Part shown: piece by piece, positions 8,012-16,905 of the stretch | Numbering within the stretch: position 1 is the stretch's first letter | Layout of the letters: every line of letters begins with the position of its first letter | Source: Clostridia bacterium | GTDB lineage: Bacteria > Bacillota > Clostridia > Oscillospirales > CAG-272 | Assembly (NCBI GenBank): GCA_017481225.1 | Contig: JAFUPM010000039.1 | Location: forward strand, 1-39,709 | Reading direction: 5' to 3' | Length of the DNA stretch: 39,709 nucleotides | Notes under the pieces: model-generated | The model's input: the letters and a program-made list of their open reading frames with translations, nothing else | Told to the model about the DNA's origin: nothing | Databases searched by the model: none | Position numbers and translations under genes: made by a program

Positions 8012-8734
8012 TTATAGAGAAACGGTTACCGAAAGGTAGTTGTGGTCCATTCCATCCACTGTCTCGTTACGGGAGGCGAGTATATCCTTTGCTGTTGGTA
8101 TGACTATAGCGTCGGTTTTCCTTCCCGTGGGTCTTGTGGGGGTGTCGGCAAAGACGTCTCGGTGAGTACGGGATACGAAGGGCATAAACCGAACGGCGTT
8201 ATATGCGTTGAAGTCGGTGCAGATAACGTAATCGGGAGTGGGAGAGCATTCGGATATAAAGCTGTCTATTTCGCCGTACACGGAGGAATGCTCCTCCTCG
8301 GATAAGCCGTATCTGTAAAAGGGGAAGCCGTGTCCTGTGAACAGCGTCACGGAGCTGCCGTTTAAGGAGAGGGCCGCCTTCAGGTAAAACTTTCTGTGCC
8401 AGCTTTCCTCTCTGCCGCCGTAGAATATTCTCTCAGTGGGAAGAGTAAGCTCGCGGACGGCGAGGTCGGAGAGGGGATATTTTGAAAATATTCCAATGCC
8501 CATATCCCACCCCTCCGCTACGTGAGAGCGAGAGGTTTTATAGTAATAGAAATGTTCAAATCCGCAGTTCTGCTTGATTTTATCCCACAAATCCTGCGAG
8601 TAAGGCAACTCCTGCATACACAAAACGTCAGGCGCGTCCTGCTTTACGGTGTTAATAAGAGTGGCGGTATTTCTTGCGAGGTTGGAAAGAAGGCTGCCGA
8701 CGTTCCAGGTTGAAAATTTTGCGGCTCTGCTCAT
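8012..8734 (-). CDS. Endonuclease/exonuclease/phosphatase (EEP) family protein
   Basis: A 240-residue protein with all core EEP motifs. TWNVG near the start carries the Asn, MQEL the metal-binding Glu, and TGHGFPF the catalytic His region. ICTDFNAYN carries the Asp/Asn pair, and TDAIVIP and MDHNYLSV carry the C-terminal Asp and His. The fold serves DNases, phosphodiesterases and phosphatases acting on nucleic acids, lipids or inositol phosphates. There is no signal peptide, so it is cytosolic. Its ATG overlaps the TAA of the upstream TIR gene (TAATG), so the two are translationally coupled. It is the last gene of a radical SAM - TIR - EEP operon. A nuclease or nucleotide-product hydrolase in a TIR-linked pathway is inferred from context only. 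Confidence 0.88.
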   Translation of the reverse strand: MSRAAKFSTWNVGSLLSNLARNTATLINTVKQDAPDVLCMQELPYSQDLWDKIKQNCGFEHFYYYKTSRSHVAEGWDMGIGIFSKYPLSDLAVRELTLPTERIFYGGREESWHRKFYLKAALSLNGSSVTLFTGHGFPFYRYGLSEEEHSSVYGEIDSFISECSPTPDYVICTDFNAYNAVRFMPFVSRTHRDVFADTPTRPTGRKTDAIVIPTAKDILASRNETVDGMDHNYLSVTVSL

Positions 8735-10761
8735 TATACACCTCCGTCAAGGTCCATATATTTCAAAAGGTCATCTACAACCATACGGTAGAAATACAGG
8801 CGGAATATGGGATAGCGGAGGTTCGGATTTCTACCGCTTATCATAAGCACGTCGTCACCCGACTCTCCGTCGATACGTACAAAACCGTTTTCGTCGGAGG
8901 CAAATCTGTTAAACACGGCACGAGCCTTTGAAAACAGCTCACGCGCTCTGTCAACGTTTCCGGATTTGTATTCCCGCTCAGCCGCCTTTATAAGTGCGTC
9001 AACGTAAAGCAGCTCGCCGCTGTTCTCGTAGGATTCGCCCTTGCTGTTTTCGGCGTCGCTGTATTTGAAGCTCTCAAATATTTCCTCATCGGGAAGTCCC
9101 TTCACCACGTAGTGCGGGTCGAATTTCATAAGGAAATCTACAGAGCGATTTATTACCTTGTTTATTTTCTCGTCTATTGCTGAGTCCTTTGAGGAGTTAT
9201 CGTAGGTAAGCAAGGATTTAAGCACCTTGGCTGTATGAGTAACCGAGGGGGGAGCTTCGGGGTTGCCCTGCATTGTGAAGGCGCCGTCCTCTCTCTGATG
9301 CTCGCTGAAGGTGAGAATAATCTCGGAGAGAATGCTGTCTATTTTCTCCGTCATACCTGCAAGCTTGGCGCAAAGCTCTCTGTCGGATACAGAAAAAACG
9401 TCCATCCAATCGGAAATCGTGCGTTTGAATTTGGTAAGAACGTCAAAGCCGAACGAGGTGGGCAGCGGACGGCGGCGCTTAGAGCCCGGCATATATCCCC
9501 AACCGCTTTCGGTGGGACACCATCTCCGCTTCGCGGATATTATTCTGCAGTCAATAAGCTTATCAATACTCTCGGAAATATATTCGTATCTTTTCTTGAA
9601 TATTTCCTGTTCCTCGTAGGTAACGTCCTTTGCTGCTCTGCCCTTCACCGCAGGCAAAAAATCGCAAATGAGCAGAGTGGACAGGCTAAGGGTTGTCTGG
9701 TTTATGGTACCCTCAATAAACTGGGCGTTAATATGTCCGTTTCTGGCTATAAACTCCCAATTGGAGGGCCAGGTCTTCTCTATGGGGGAGCGAAGGGCTA
9801 TCAGCAGGTTCACAGCGCCCGAGGCTACCTTCTTCACGAACTCGGCGGCGCCCTGCCTCTCCTCTTCACTCATCAGCCCTTCCATACGGAACAGGTCGTT
9901 TTTCAGGAAATAATACGAGAGGATTGCACCAAAGCATACGGAACATACGCTGATTGATTCGCCGTACTCGGAGTCGGAGCCGAAATCAAGCTTCCAATAG
10001 CAAAAGCCGTTATCGTCAAGACGGCAAATCTCCTTCTGCTTATTATATTCGTCTATGAACCTTTTAGGCATCAGCATAATATTGCTGTTTTCGTTGCAGG
10101 CTCGCATAAACTCGTAAACGTCGGTGGTGTAGCCCGTGCTTCTTTTGCCCACCTCCCTCTCGGTCATATCCTCGAGAAGTATGAGTGCGTCCTCGCTCAT
10201 TACGGTGCCTATACTGTAGCTGAGGTATTTCTCGAGTCTCTCACGGGACGAGGGGAGCTGCTCTGTGCTGCTGTCCTTGCCGTCATCAATAAGCTTTTTC
10301 ACTTGGGAGGCAGAAAAATCGCCCGTAGGCAGATGTAAGCCCGTCATATGGAAAAGCCTGTCGGTGTCAAAGTCATCGCCGAAGATATTATTGACGGTAG
10401 CCTTATTTTCGTCACTCCACCAAAAGTTCATAGCAAAAACGGGAACGAAGCTTAAATCATCGTTTCCGAAGGCAGCCAGAAGCTCGTTATAGGTGGCAGA
10501 CTCCCTCTTATCGGGTGTGCCGTCCTCCTTCAAAAAGCCCTTGAAAAAGTCGGGGCATAGGACCACAATAAACCTTTTAACCTCGGAAATTATGCTTTCC
10601 GCCTGCTCTATGAAATTGTAGTTTCCGCACGCAGGGGCGAAGAATACTTTCCCGAAATCCGGGTTGTCACATATAGCGTTATATATCTGGGCGGCGAGCT
10701 TTTCGCTTATTCCGTCGGATACCGATTTTCCTCTGTAGCAAATAAAGGTGTCGTATTTCAT
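8734..10761 (-). CDS. TIR-domain protein with long helical, possibly alpha/alpha-toroid, C-terminal region
   Basis: A 675-residue protein. Residues 1-150 form a TIR domain: box 1 is YDTFICYRG (3-11), a strand follows at KVFFAP (38-43), then SEVKRFIVVLCPDFF (59-73). YNELLAAF carries Glu93 at the position of the catalytic NADase glutamate of SARM1-like TIRs. SFVPVFAMNFW closes the domain. Residues from about 170 to 675 are helical, with recurrent Gly/aromatic turns followed by Thr/Ser-rich helices. Examples are QFIEGTINQTTLSLSTLL, ESGWGYMPGSKRR followed by PTSFGFDVL, and EDGAFTMQGNPEAPPSVTHT. This pattern resembles alpha/alpha-barrel (prenyltransferase/terpene-cyclase-like) repeats, but I cannot confirm it. 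It lies 19 nt after the radical SAM gene and overlaps the EEP gene. TIR effectors with NADase activity are typical of bacterial antiviral systems; that role is inferred. Confidence 0.82.
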   Translation of the reverse strand: MKYDTFICYRGKSVSDGISEKLAAQIYNAICDNPDFGKVFFAPACGNYNFIEQAESIISEVKRFIVVLCPDFFKGFLKEDGTPDKRESATYNELLAAFGNDDLSFVPVFAMNFWWSDENKATVNNIFGDDFDTDRLFHMTGLHLPTGDFSASQVKKLIDDGKDSSTEQLPSSRERLEKYLSYSIGTVMSEDALILLEDMTEREVGKRSTGYTTDVYEFMRACNENSNIMLMPKRFIDEYNKQKEICRLDDNGFCYWKLDFGSDSEYGESISVCSVCFGAILSYYFLKNDLFRMEGLMSEEERQGAAEFVKKVASGAVNLLIALRSPIEKTWPSNWEFIARNGHINAQFIEGTINQTTLSLSTLLICDFLPAVKGRAAKDVTYEEQEIFKKRYEYISESIDKLIDCRIISAKRRWCPTESGWGYMPGSKRRRPLPTSFGFDVLTKFKRTISDWMDVFSVSDRELCAKLAGMTEKIDSILSEIILTFSEHQREDGAFTMQGNPEAPPSVTHTAKVLKSLLTYDNSSKDSAIDEKINKVINRSVDFLMKFDPHYVVKGLPDEEIFESFKYSDAENSKGESYENSGELLYVDALIKAAEREYKSGNVDRARELFSKARAVFNRFASDENGFVRIDGESGDDVLMISGRNPNLRYPIFRLYFYRMVVDDLLKYMDLDGGV

Positions 10762-10780
10762 ACGCGTTCTCCGATTGCTT

Positions 10781-12118
10781 TTATTTTTTCATATATTTTG
10801 CTTCAACGTACTCGGAATAATAGTCGGGAATTTCCGGCACGTCCGTAAAGCGCGAGTAGCCTATGCTCTTAAGCCAGCTGTTATTAATAGTCCTTGCGGT
10901 GTCAATATACATTCGCCAAAGCTCGTCCTCGCTCATCTCGGGGGTGCGGTATACGGGATAGCTTTGCCTGTCGTACCCTCGCCAATCGGTGGAGGTAATC
11001 TGAATTCCTCGCTCGGCATAGTTCACGTTTTTCATAGGATAGGGTACGTAGAGCGCGTTTTTTATTTCGTCCACAAGCCCGAGGGAAAACAGCCTGTCAC
11101 ACTCCTCGAGGGTTGCTTGCTGTATGGTGGGAGTCGTTCCCGGAAGTCCCGTTATGGTGTAGAGTGTCACGTACATATCGGAGCTTTCGCGTATAAGCTC
11201 CAGCTGCCCTCGGAAGGTGGAAAAGCTCAGGGTTCTGCCGTTGCCGCTTAGAAGCTCCTCGTTTGAGCTTTCCATTCCCAAGCGGATTTCGCGGAAGCCT
11301 GCTTTATACAATGCCCTGACAAGCTCGGGGGTGAGAATATCCGCACGCATATCGCAGCTCAGGATAAGGTCGTGGTTGCAGCTCTCGATGGCGCGGCATA
11401 CGCGGGCTATTCCCTCTTTTGAATAACCGAGAACGCTGTCGAAAAAGTGGACGAGATTTCTACTCGGAAGAAGCTGTTTCAGCCGGTCCAGCTGACCGTT
11501 TTCGCTTGCTGTGAAATGAGGCGCCAAGCCGTCAACGCAGTACTTACAGGAAAAGGGACAGCCCATATTCGTAAAGGTGTTTATGGCGTAATCGGATATA
11601 TGGTATGGCAAAAGAGAATAGTCGACGTAGCCCTCTCCTTGATTATTCAGTCTGCGCCCCGCTATTTTCTCCGCCGCCTCAAGCTCGTAGCCGACAATGA
11701 GCCTATCAAAAATCGGGTATCTCAGCCTCGTTTCCTCCTCGGCTACGTTAACGTGAACGCCACCGAGCAGAACCTTCGTGCCGGGAGACAGGCTCTTTAT
11801 CCTCTCCGCAAGCTCCGCGCACATAGGAACCGTGGGACAAACGCAGGAAAAAGCCACCACCTCGGGAGGTGTCGCGCCTTGCTCGAGAAGCTCTTCGAGC
11901 ATATAGTAGTGCAAATATCTGACCTCAATACCCGAACGGCTGAGCAACGTGGCTATTCGCAGAAGTCCCGTAGAGTACACCTTCGTTTTCACAGGCGCGG
12001 TTTTGCCGATTATATTATATCTTTTGTAGCTCTTTATTCTGAAATAGTCGCGCTTGCACTCAAGAAGCTCCTTGTCTATTTCTTTTTCATAATGGGTATA
12101 ATCAACAAGCCAAATCAT
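10781..12118 (-). CDS. Radical SAM protein with N-terminal B12-binding-like domain
   Basis: A 445-residue protein. Residues 45-150 have the Rossmann-like B12-binding fold of the B12-binding radical SAM family (PPEVVAFSCVCPTVPMC, TKVLLGGVHVNVAEEE). No clear DxHxxG cobalamin-ligand motif is visible. The radical SAM cluster motif is CPFSCKYC (Cys187, Cys191, Cys194), followed by a barrel with EIRLGMESSNEELL and VTLYTITGLPGTTPTIQQA. The length fits methyltransferase- or HemN-like members of the class. It is the first gene of a three-gene operon with TIR and EEP proteins and has a strong promoter. The ATG at 12118 is preceded by AAAGGAG about 12 nt away. The substrate is unknown. Association with a TIR protein is unusual, and modification of a nucleotide, lipid or peptide is possible. 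Confidence 0.88.
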   Translation of the reverse strand: MIWLVDYTHYEKEIDKELLECKRDYFRIKSYKRYNIIGKTAPVKTKVYSTGLLRIATLLSRSGIEVRYLHYYMLEELLEQGATPPEVVAFSCVCPTVPMCAELAERIKSLSPGTKVLLGGVHVNVAEEETRLRYPIFDRLIVGYELEAAEKIAGRRLNNQGEGYVDYSLLPYHISDYAINTFTNMGCPFSCKYCVDGLAPHFTASENGQLDRLKQLLPSRNLVHFFDSVLGYSKEGIARVCRAIESCNHDLILSCDMRADILTPELVRALYKAGFREIRLGMESSNEELLSGNGRTLSFSTFRGQLELIRESSDMYVTLYTITGLPGTTPTIQQATLEECDRLFSLGLVDEIKNALYVPYPMKNVNYAERGIQITSTDWRGYDRQSYPVYRTPEMSEDELWRMYIDTARTINNSWLKSIGYSRFTDVPEIPDYYSEYVEAKYMKK

Positions 12119-12198
12119 ACTTTGGACGCTCCTTTCTTTCGGGCGTTATTCGTTAAAGGCTGTAAGTCTTTTAAAAATTTGCGCGAATTTACGAGGAT

Positions 12199-12227
12199 AT
12201 TTTAACATAAATGCGGTTTTATGTCAA
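12199..12227 (-). promoter_or_regulatory. Promoter of the radical SAM - TIR - EEP operon
   Basis: On the minus strand a perfect TTGACA (complement of 12222-12227) and TAAAAT (complement of 12199-12204) have a 17-bp spacer, about 80 nt upstream of the first ATG. This is among the strongest-looking promoters in the window, so the operon may be constitutively transcribed. Confidence 0.8.
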
Positions 12228-12256
12228 TAGCGGCAGAGGGGAGACGGCAATAAAAG

Positions 12257-12291
12257 GGCTGAGCCGAAGCGACGAAGGTCACGGCTCAGCC
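12257..12291 (-). terminator. Terminator-like hairpin reading on the minus strand
   Basis: A 10-bp perfect stem, GGCTGAGCCG (12257-12266) with CGGCTCAGCC (12282-12291), is followed on the minus strand by CTTTTATTG. It would insulate the TIR operon promoter from minus-strand transcription arising in 12292-12677. No recognisable gene ends here. Confidence 0.6.
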
Positions 12292-12677
12292 TTGGATTAT
12301 GCTTTTGTCTGCGGTTTATGCTGAAAGTCGGGACTGCGAATTTTCTTGGGGGCAGCTCGCTTTCGTCGGAGTGCTTATAGGGAAAGCGGTGGGTCAGACG
12401 AGCTTTAGTAAGAAAACCGAGGGGGGCGAGGCACGGTGGATTTTAGGGAGCCTTGCGGGCAGCCTTCGCCTTCAGGGTGCGCAGCATTGCCTCTCGTAGA
12501 GGATTTCGGTGGTGAACACCTACTAAGTACACCATAGATTAGTAGACAAATCAAGCTTTTTGTAATTTTATCTATTATTTTGAATATATGAGTTGAATTA
12601 TCCTTAGCTTTGTGATAAAATGGTTTTAAAAGACTAGGTGAATTTAGTTGATAGATACACTGTAAAACTTTAGGTTA
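12292..12677. other. Intergenic region without a recognisable gene
   Basis: About 385 bp between the terminator-like hairpin and the metalloprotease gene. Short open frames exist on both strands but none has a credible ribosome binding site with family-like sequence. The GC-richer part (12300-12500) differs in composition from the AT-rich promoter zone (12530-12690). It could be a decayed gene or a small RNA reading toward the hairpin at 12257-12291, but nothing in the sequence proves either. Confidence 0.4.
12593..12621 (+). promoter_or_regulatory. Promoter of the metalloprotease - GH88 - SGNH operon
   Basis: TTGAAT (12593-12598) and TAAAAT (12616-12621) have a 17-bp spacer, about 75 nt upstream of the start codon at 12696. 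Confidence 0.6.
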
Positions 12678-12695
12678 ATGATACGAGGTAAAATT

Positions 12696-15584
12696 ATGAG
12701 AAAGCTGTTTAGTTTATTGCTGCTTCTGCTGTTCACGGTTGGGATTGTGACCTCCTGCGTTGGTACTCCTCCCGACGGTGACGGGGACGAGGGCGGCTCG
12801 GAGTATACTTATCTTGCCTTTACTCCCTCCGAGCTTGCTTTGATTAAAGAGGAGATAGGCGCGGATATTCCCTTCCTTGCAAATGATGAGTATTACGTTA
12901 AGGAAACCGAGGACGGGGTGCTATTCTATACCGTAGGAAATACCGACGGGGAGCTTTTGGATTATCTTTTGCTCTTCGCCGAGTACGAGCTTGAGGACGG
13001 ATATCTCGACGGCAAAGAGGCAGCTCACACGGTTTACTCCAAGGGCGATGCGAGAGTCGATATTTGCAGCTACCGCGAGGACGGAAAGCTTATTATCGAG
13101 GTGCTTTTGTACTCCGCTGAAGATAACGCACCCGAGGGTGGCGACCAGGGCGGTAACACTCCCGAGGGCGGCGACCAGAGCGGTAACACTCCCGAAGGTG
13201 GCGACCAGGGCGGTAACACTCCCGGGGGCGGCGACCAGGGCGGTAACACTCCCGAGGGCGGCGACCAGGGCGGTAACGCCCCCGAGGGCGGCGACCAGGG
13301 CGGTAACACTCTCGAGGGCGGTGACCAGGGCGGTAACACTCCCGAGGGCGGTGACCAGGGCGGTAACACTCCCGAGGGCGGCGATTCCGGCAACACGGGT
13401 GGGGGCTCAGGCTCCGAGAGCGAGTATATTTACACAGATTTCACCGAAGGTGAGAAGGCTCTTTTCCTTCAGTACATAGGCGAGGTTATTCCCTTCGTGC
13501 CTAACAATGAGTATTACGTTGAGGGCTACTACGAGGAGTTTGATTACGAGCACGGAATGAACTTCTATACCTTCGGCAATACACAGGCGGATTTCGAGGC
13601 TTACAGACTTGAGTTCTACGACTACGAGCTTTACGACCAATACGAGGACGAGTACGGCGACACCTGGTACTGCTACGTGAAGGGTGATATTGTAGTTGAC
13701 GTATCCTTCTATCATTTTGATGAGTATTACGTTATCGACCTTTACGTTTACTCCGAAACGCTCTCACTTGACCCCGACGATTCCGGCAACACGGGTGGGG
13801 GCTCAGGCTCCGATAGCGAGTATATTTACACAGATTTCACCGACGAGGAAAAGGCTCTTTTCCTTCAGTACATAGGCGAGGTTATTCCCTTCGTGCCTAA
13901 TAATGATTACTCCATTGAGGGCTATTACGGGGAGTTCGATTACGAGTACGGAATGAACTTCTTTACCTTTGGTAATACAGAGGCGGATTTCGAGGCTTAC
14001 AGACTTAAGTTCTACGACTACGAGCTTTACGACCAATACGAGGACGAGTACGGCGACACCTGGTACTGCTACGTGAAGGGTGATATTGTAGTTGACGTAT
14101 CCTTCTATAGCTACGAGGGCAACTGCGTTATTGACCTTTACGTTTACTCCGAAACGCTCTCACTTGACCCCGACGATTCGGGCAGCGGCTCGGGTGGTTC
14201 GGGTGACTCGGGAAATGGCGATTCCGACGACACGGGTGGGGGTATTCCCTCCTCCGACGTCATAACCAACGAGGGCGCAGGGCTGCCCGAGGATGACGGC
14301 GACGGAGTTTATGACGTAGATTTCACCCTCGGTGAAAAGGTGAAGGACGTCACCGACCAGGGATATTATATTGACGGCTGTCCTACGGTTGGTTCACCTG
14401 CCGTTCTGGTTATTCCCGTCCAATTTAAGGACGCGACTGCGGCAAGCCGCGGATATACCACGGACGCTCTCGTAAATGCCTTTACGGCGGGGGGCGTGTG
14501 CGATTATTACTCCGTTTACGACTACTATTACATATCCAGCTACGGTCAGCTTTCCTTAGATATTACGGTGCTTGACTTCTGGTTTACTCCCGAAAACTCC
14601 AGCAGCTATTACTACGGGGCAACCTACGATTACTACGGTGACGAAATAGCTATCGGCGACCAGCTCGTTATGGACGAGGCTCTCGCTTATCTTGCCGAGA
14701 TTATGGACCTTTCCGACTTCGACTCCGACGGTAACGGCTATATTGATTCGGTAGTACTTATCAACACTCTTGATATAGGCGAAGAGGACTTCTTCTGGGC
14801 TTACAGATATTGGAACGTATATGCAGACAGCCAAGACGATCTGTACGAGTACGACGGTGTTTCTGCAAACGATTATATATGGGCGTCATACCAGTTCCTC
14901 TACGAAAGCTACGATAAATTTGGCAACGTAAGCTATGACGACCCCACAGTTATGAACACCTACACCTTCATACACGAGTTCGGTCATATTCTCGGCGCGG
15001 ACGATTATTACGATACCTCCTACGATGGCGAGCCTCTCGGCGGCTGTGATATTATGGACTCCATGGCAGGAGATAACAACGCGTATACCAAGTTCAACTT
15101 CGGCTGGATAACCTCGTCGCGGCTTGTTGTCGGTGACACGGTTACGCTCACTCTCGACCGCTTCTCCAAGGCGGGAGATACCGTAATCCTCGCTAATGAT
15201 TGGGACGAGAGCCTGGGCGCATATCAGGAATACTACATTGTTGTATACTACACTATGGACGGGCTGAACGGCGGAGATTACGGATACTTCGAAAGGGGCG
15301 GCGTGGTTGTATATCACGTTAACGCTTCACTTTTCAGCGAGGAGATTGAGGGCGAAATATACTACGACGTCTACAACAACAACTCCACCCCCTCCTCTGA
15401 CGGCTACGGCACGGAGGATAACCTTATCGAGCTTGTTAAATGCTATGACGGCTCCTACACCTACGTGACGGGTGACTCGCTTTCGGGCAGTATCAAGGAC
15501 GACTCGGGCGAGGCACTTGGCTACACCTTTACCGTAGGTGAGATGGACGGCGAAAGTGTTAGTATTACTTTTGTAAGAAAATAA
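12696..15584 (+). CDS. M6-like secreted metalloprotease lipoprotein with repeated N-terminal domains
   Basis: A 962-residue lipoprotein. The signal peptide begins MRKLFSLLLLLLFTVG and the lipobox places Cys21 (IVTSC). A first beta-rich domain spans about 33-138. A low-complexity linker of eight to nine PEGGDQGGNT units follows. Two nearly identical 132-residue copies of a related Tyr/Asp/Glu-rich domain come next (about 240-500), then a Gly/Ser/Asp linker. The C-terminal catalytic region contains FIHEFGHILGADDYYD: His760, Glu761, His764, and Asp770 as possible third ligand. This matches the HExxHxxxxxD arrangement of M6 (immune inhibitor A-like) peptidases. The start at 12696 (GAGG 7 nt upstream) is preferred over the in-frame ATG at 12678 because it gives a standard signal peptide. 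It probably cleaves host or dietary glycoproteins at the cell surface. Confidence 0.87.
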   Translation: MRKLFSLLLLLLFTVGIVTSCVGTPPDGDGDEGGSEYTYLAFTPSELALIKEEIGADIPFLANDEYYVKETEDGVLFYTVGNTDGELLDYLLLFAEYELEDGYLDGKEAAHTVYSKGDARVDICSYREDGKLIIEVLLYSAEDNAPEGGDQGGNTPEGGDQSGNTPEGGDQGGNTPGGGDQGGNTPEGGDQGGNAPEGGDQGGNTLEGGDQGGNTPEGGDQGGNTPEGGDSGNTGGGSGSESEYIYTDFTEGEKALFLQYIGEVIPFVPNNEYYVEGYYEEFDYEHGMNFYTFGNTQADFEAYRLEFYDYELYDQYEDEYGDTWYCYVKGDIVVDVSFYHFDEYYVIDLYVYSETLSLDPDDSGNTGGGSGSDSEYIYTDFTDEEKALFLQYIGEVIPFVPNNDYSIEGYYGEFDYEYGMNFFTFGNTEADFEAYRLKFYDYELYDQYEDEYGDTWYCYVKGDIVVDVSFYSYEGNCVIDLYVYSETLSLDPDDSGSGSGGSGDSGNGDSDDTGGGIPSSDVITNEGAGLPEDDGDGVYDVDFTLGEKVKDVTDQGYYIDGCPTVGSPAVLVIPVQFKDATAASRGYTTDALVNAFTAGGVCDYYSVYDYYYISSYGQLSLDITVLDFWFTPENSSSYYYGATYDYYGDEIAIGDQLVMDEALAYLAEIMDLSDFDSDGNGYIDSVVLINTLDIGEEDFFWAYRYWNVYADSQDDLYEYDGVSANDYIWASYQFLYESYDKFGNVSYDDPTVMNTYTFIHEFGHILGADDYYDTSYDGEPLGGCDIMDSMAGDNNAYTKFNFGWITSSRLVVGDTVTLTLDRFSKAGDTVILANDWDESLGAYQEYYIVVYYTMDGLNGGDYGYFERGGVVVYHVNASLFSEEIEGEIYYDVYNNNSTPSSDGYGTEDNLIELVKCYDGSYTYVTGDSLSGSIKDDSGEALGYTFTVGEMDGESVSITFVRK
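13131..13397 (+). repeat. 30-bp in-frame tandem repeat (PEGGDQGGNT units)
   Basis: Eight full units and a partial ninth of a 30-bp sequence encode a ten-residue Gly/Asp/Gln/Asn linker motif. Units differ at single positions (for example S for G, G for E, L for P). Such a linker would hold the protease domains away from the membrane and could expand or contract by slippage without a frameshift. Confidence 0.95.
13383..14174 (+). repeat. Two direct 396-bp copies of a domain-coding segment
   Basis: The segment starting GATTCCGGCAACACGGGTGG at 13383 recurs at 13779, an offset of 396 bp (132 codons), with long identical runs on the DNA level. The copies encode the second and third beta-rich domains of the metalloprotease. 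High nucleotide identity points to recent duplication or gene conversion. Confidence 0.93.
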
Positions 15585-15603
15585 ATGACAGGAGAACCTA
15601 CAG

Positions 15604-16905
15604 ATGAATAAAAGACTACTTGCACTGTTTGTAGTGTTTATTATGGCACTTAATATCCTTCTGACCTCCTGCAATAAAGCAGAGGTTCCGGGGGGCGATG
15701 ATGACGACACCGGCAGTAACGATAACACCGAAGGTGGTGAAATTAGCTTTGAGGAAAAGTATTCAAGCTTTGAGCTTACCCGAGAGAAGCTCGAATATGC
15801 TCTCGCCGAAGCGATAAAGAAGATAGATTATGCACTTCCCACCTTCACTGATAAATTCCCCTCTCATAACAGCAAAAACAACGTATATAGTGCAGTGAGT
15901 AATACCGGCGGCTGGAACACCGGCTTCTGGACGGGAATACTCTGGCATGCATACGAGCTGACGGGCAACACGAAGTATCTCGATGTGGCTACCTCACAAA
16001 TCGACTCCTACTACTACAGAATAGAAAACAAAATTGGAGTGAATCACCACGATATGGGCTTTGTCTTTATGCCCTCATGTGTTGCGGCATACAAGCTTAC
16101 AAATAACGAGACGGCAAAAGAGGCGGCACTGCTCGCGGCAGACAACCTGATAACCAGATACCACGAGAGTTCGAAATTCATTCAGGCGTGGGGTAACGTT
16201 GGCGCAGATGACAATTACCGTCTTATCGTAGACTGCCTTATGAACATTCCGTTGCTCTACTGGGCAAGCGAGCAAACCGGTGACGATAAGTACAGGGATA
16301 TTGCCTACAACCACTTCAAGACAACGCTCAGTGTGTGCTATCGCGAGGACGGAAGCACCTACCACACCTACTACTTTGACAAGGAAACAGGCGAACCTTT
16401 AAGGGGTGTTACAGCTCAGGGAGCCAGTGATGATTCAACCTGGTCCCGAGGACAGGCGTGGGGTATGTACGGTCCTCTCCTAACCTATATTTACGTAGAA
16501 GACGAGGCGGCTTTGGACACGTTCTGCGCAACGGCAGATTATTATCTCCATTACCTGCCTGAGGATTACGTGGCGTATTGGGACCTTTCCTTCACGTCGG
16601 GTGATGAACCCAGAGACTCCTCCAGCGCGGCAATAGCACTGTGCGCCCTCCTTGAGGGTATTAAGCACTTGGACGAGAACGACTCACGCCGTGAGCTCTA
16701 TGCCAACGCCGCAAAGCGCATTATGAATTCCCTTATAGACAACTACATAACCAAGGACGTTCCCGAGGCAAACGGTCTGCTTCTCCACGGCACATACAGT
16801 AAGCCCGGCGGTCTCGGCGTTGACGAGATGAATATCTGGGGTGACTACTTTTATATGGAGGCGCTCCATAGAATGCTCGACCCGGAATGGGAGCTTTATT
16901 GGTAA
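15604..16905 (+). CDS. GH88 unsaturated glucuronyl hydrolase-like lipoprotein
   Basis: A 433-residue protein with a lipoprotein signal (MNKRLLALFVVFIMALN, Cys23 in LLTSC) and an alpha6/alpha6 barrel of glycoside hydrolase family 88. Family landmarks are NTGFWTGILWHAYELTG, HHDMGFVFMPS with Asp150, RLIVDCLMNIPLLYW with Asp210, SRGQAWGMYGPLLTY and DSSSAAIALCAL. The two aspartates correspond to Asp88 and Asp149 of Bacillus UGL, with nearly the same spacing. The enzyme removes 4,5-unsaturated uronic acid from oligosaccharides made by polysaccharide lyases, such as glycosaminoglycan disaccharides. A surface-anchored form is less common than a cytosolic one. It follows the metalloprotease by 19 nt, and its stop overlaps the next start (TAATG), so it is part of one operon. 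Confidence 0.92.
   Translation: MNKRLLALFVVFIMALNILLTSCNKAEVPGGDDDDTGSNDNTEGGEISFEEKYSSFELTREKLEYALAEAIKKIDYALPTFTDKFPSHNSKNNVYSAVSNTGGWNTGFWTGILWHAYELTGNTKYLDVATSQIDSYYYRIENKIGVNHHDMGFVFMPSCVAAYKLTNNETAKEAALLAADNLITRYHESSKFIQAWGNVGADDNYRLIVDCLMNIPLLYWASEQTGDDKYRDIAYNHFKTTLSVCYREDGSTYHTYYFDKETGEPLRGVTAQGASDDSTWSRGQAWGMYGPLLTYIYVEDEAALDTFCATADYYLHYLPEDYVAYWDLSFTSGDEPRDSSSAAIALCALLEGIKHLDENDSRRELYANAAKRIMNSLIDNYITKDVPEANGLLLHGTYSKPGGLGVDEMNIWGDYFYMEALHRMLDPEWELYW

Noticed and set aside
12299..12499. 66-codon plus-strand frame upstream of the metalloprotease
   Set aside because: No ribosome binding site, no recognisable domain, and composition unlike neighbouring genes; listed only as an uncertain intergenic region.
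13070..13396. Proline-rich minus-strand frame
   Set aside because: It is the reverse complement of the Gly/Asp/Gln linker repeat of the metalloprotease.
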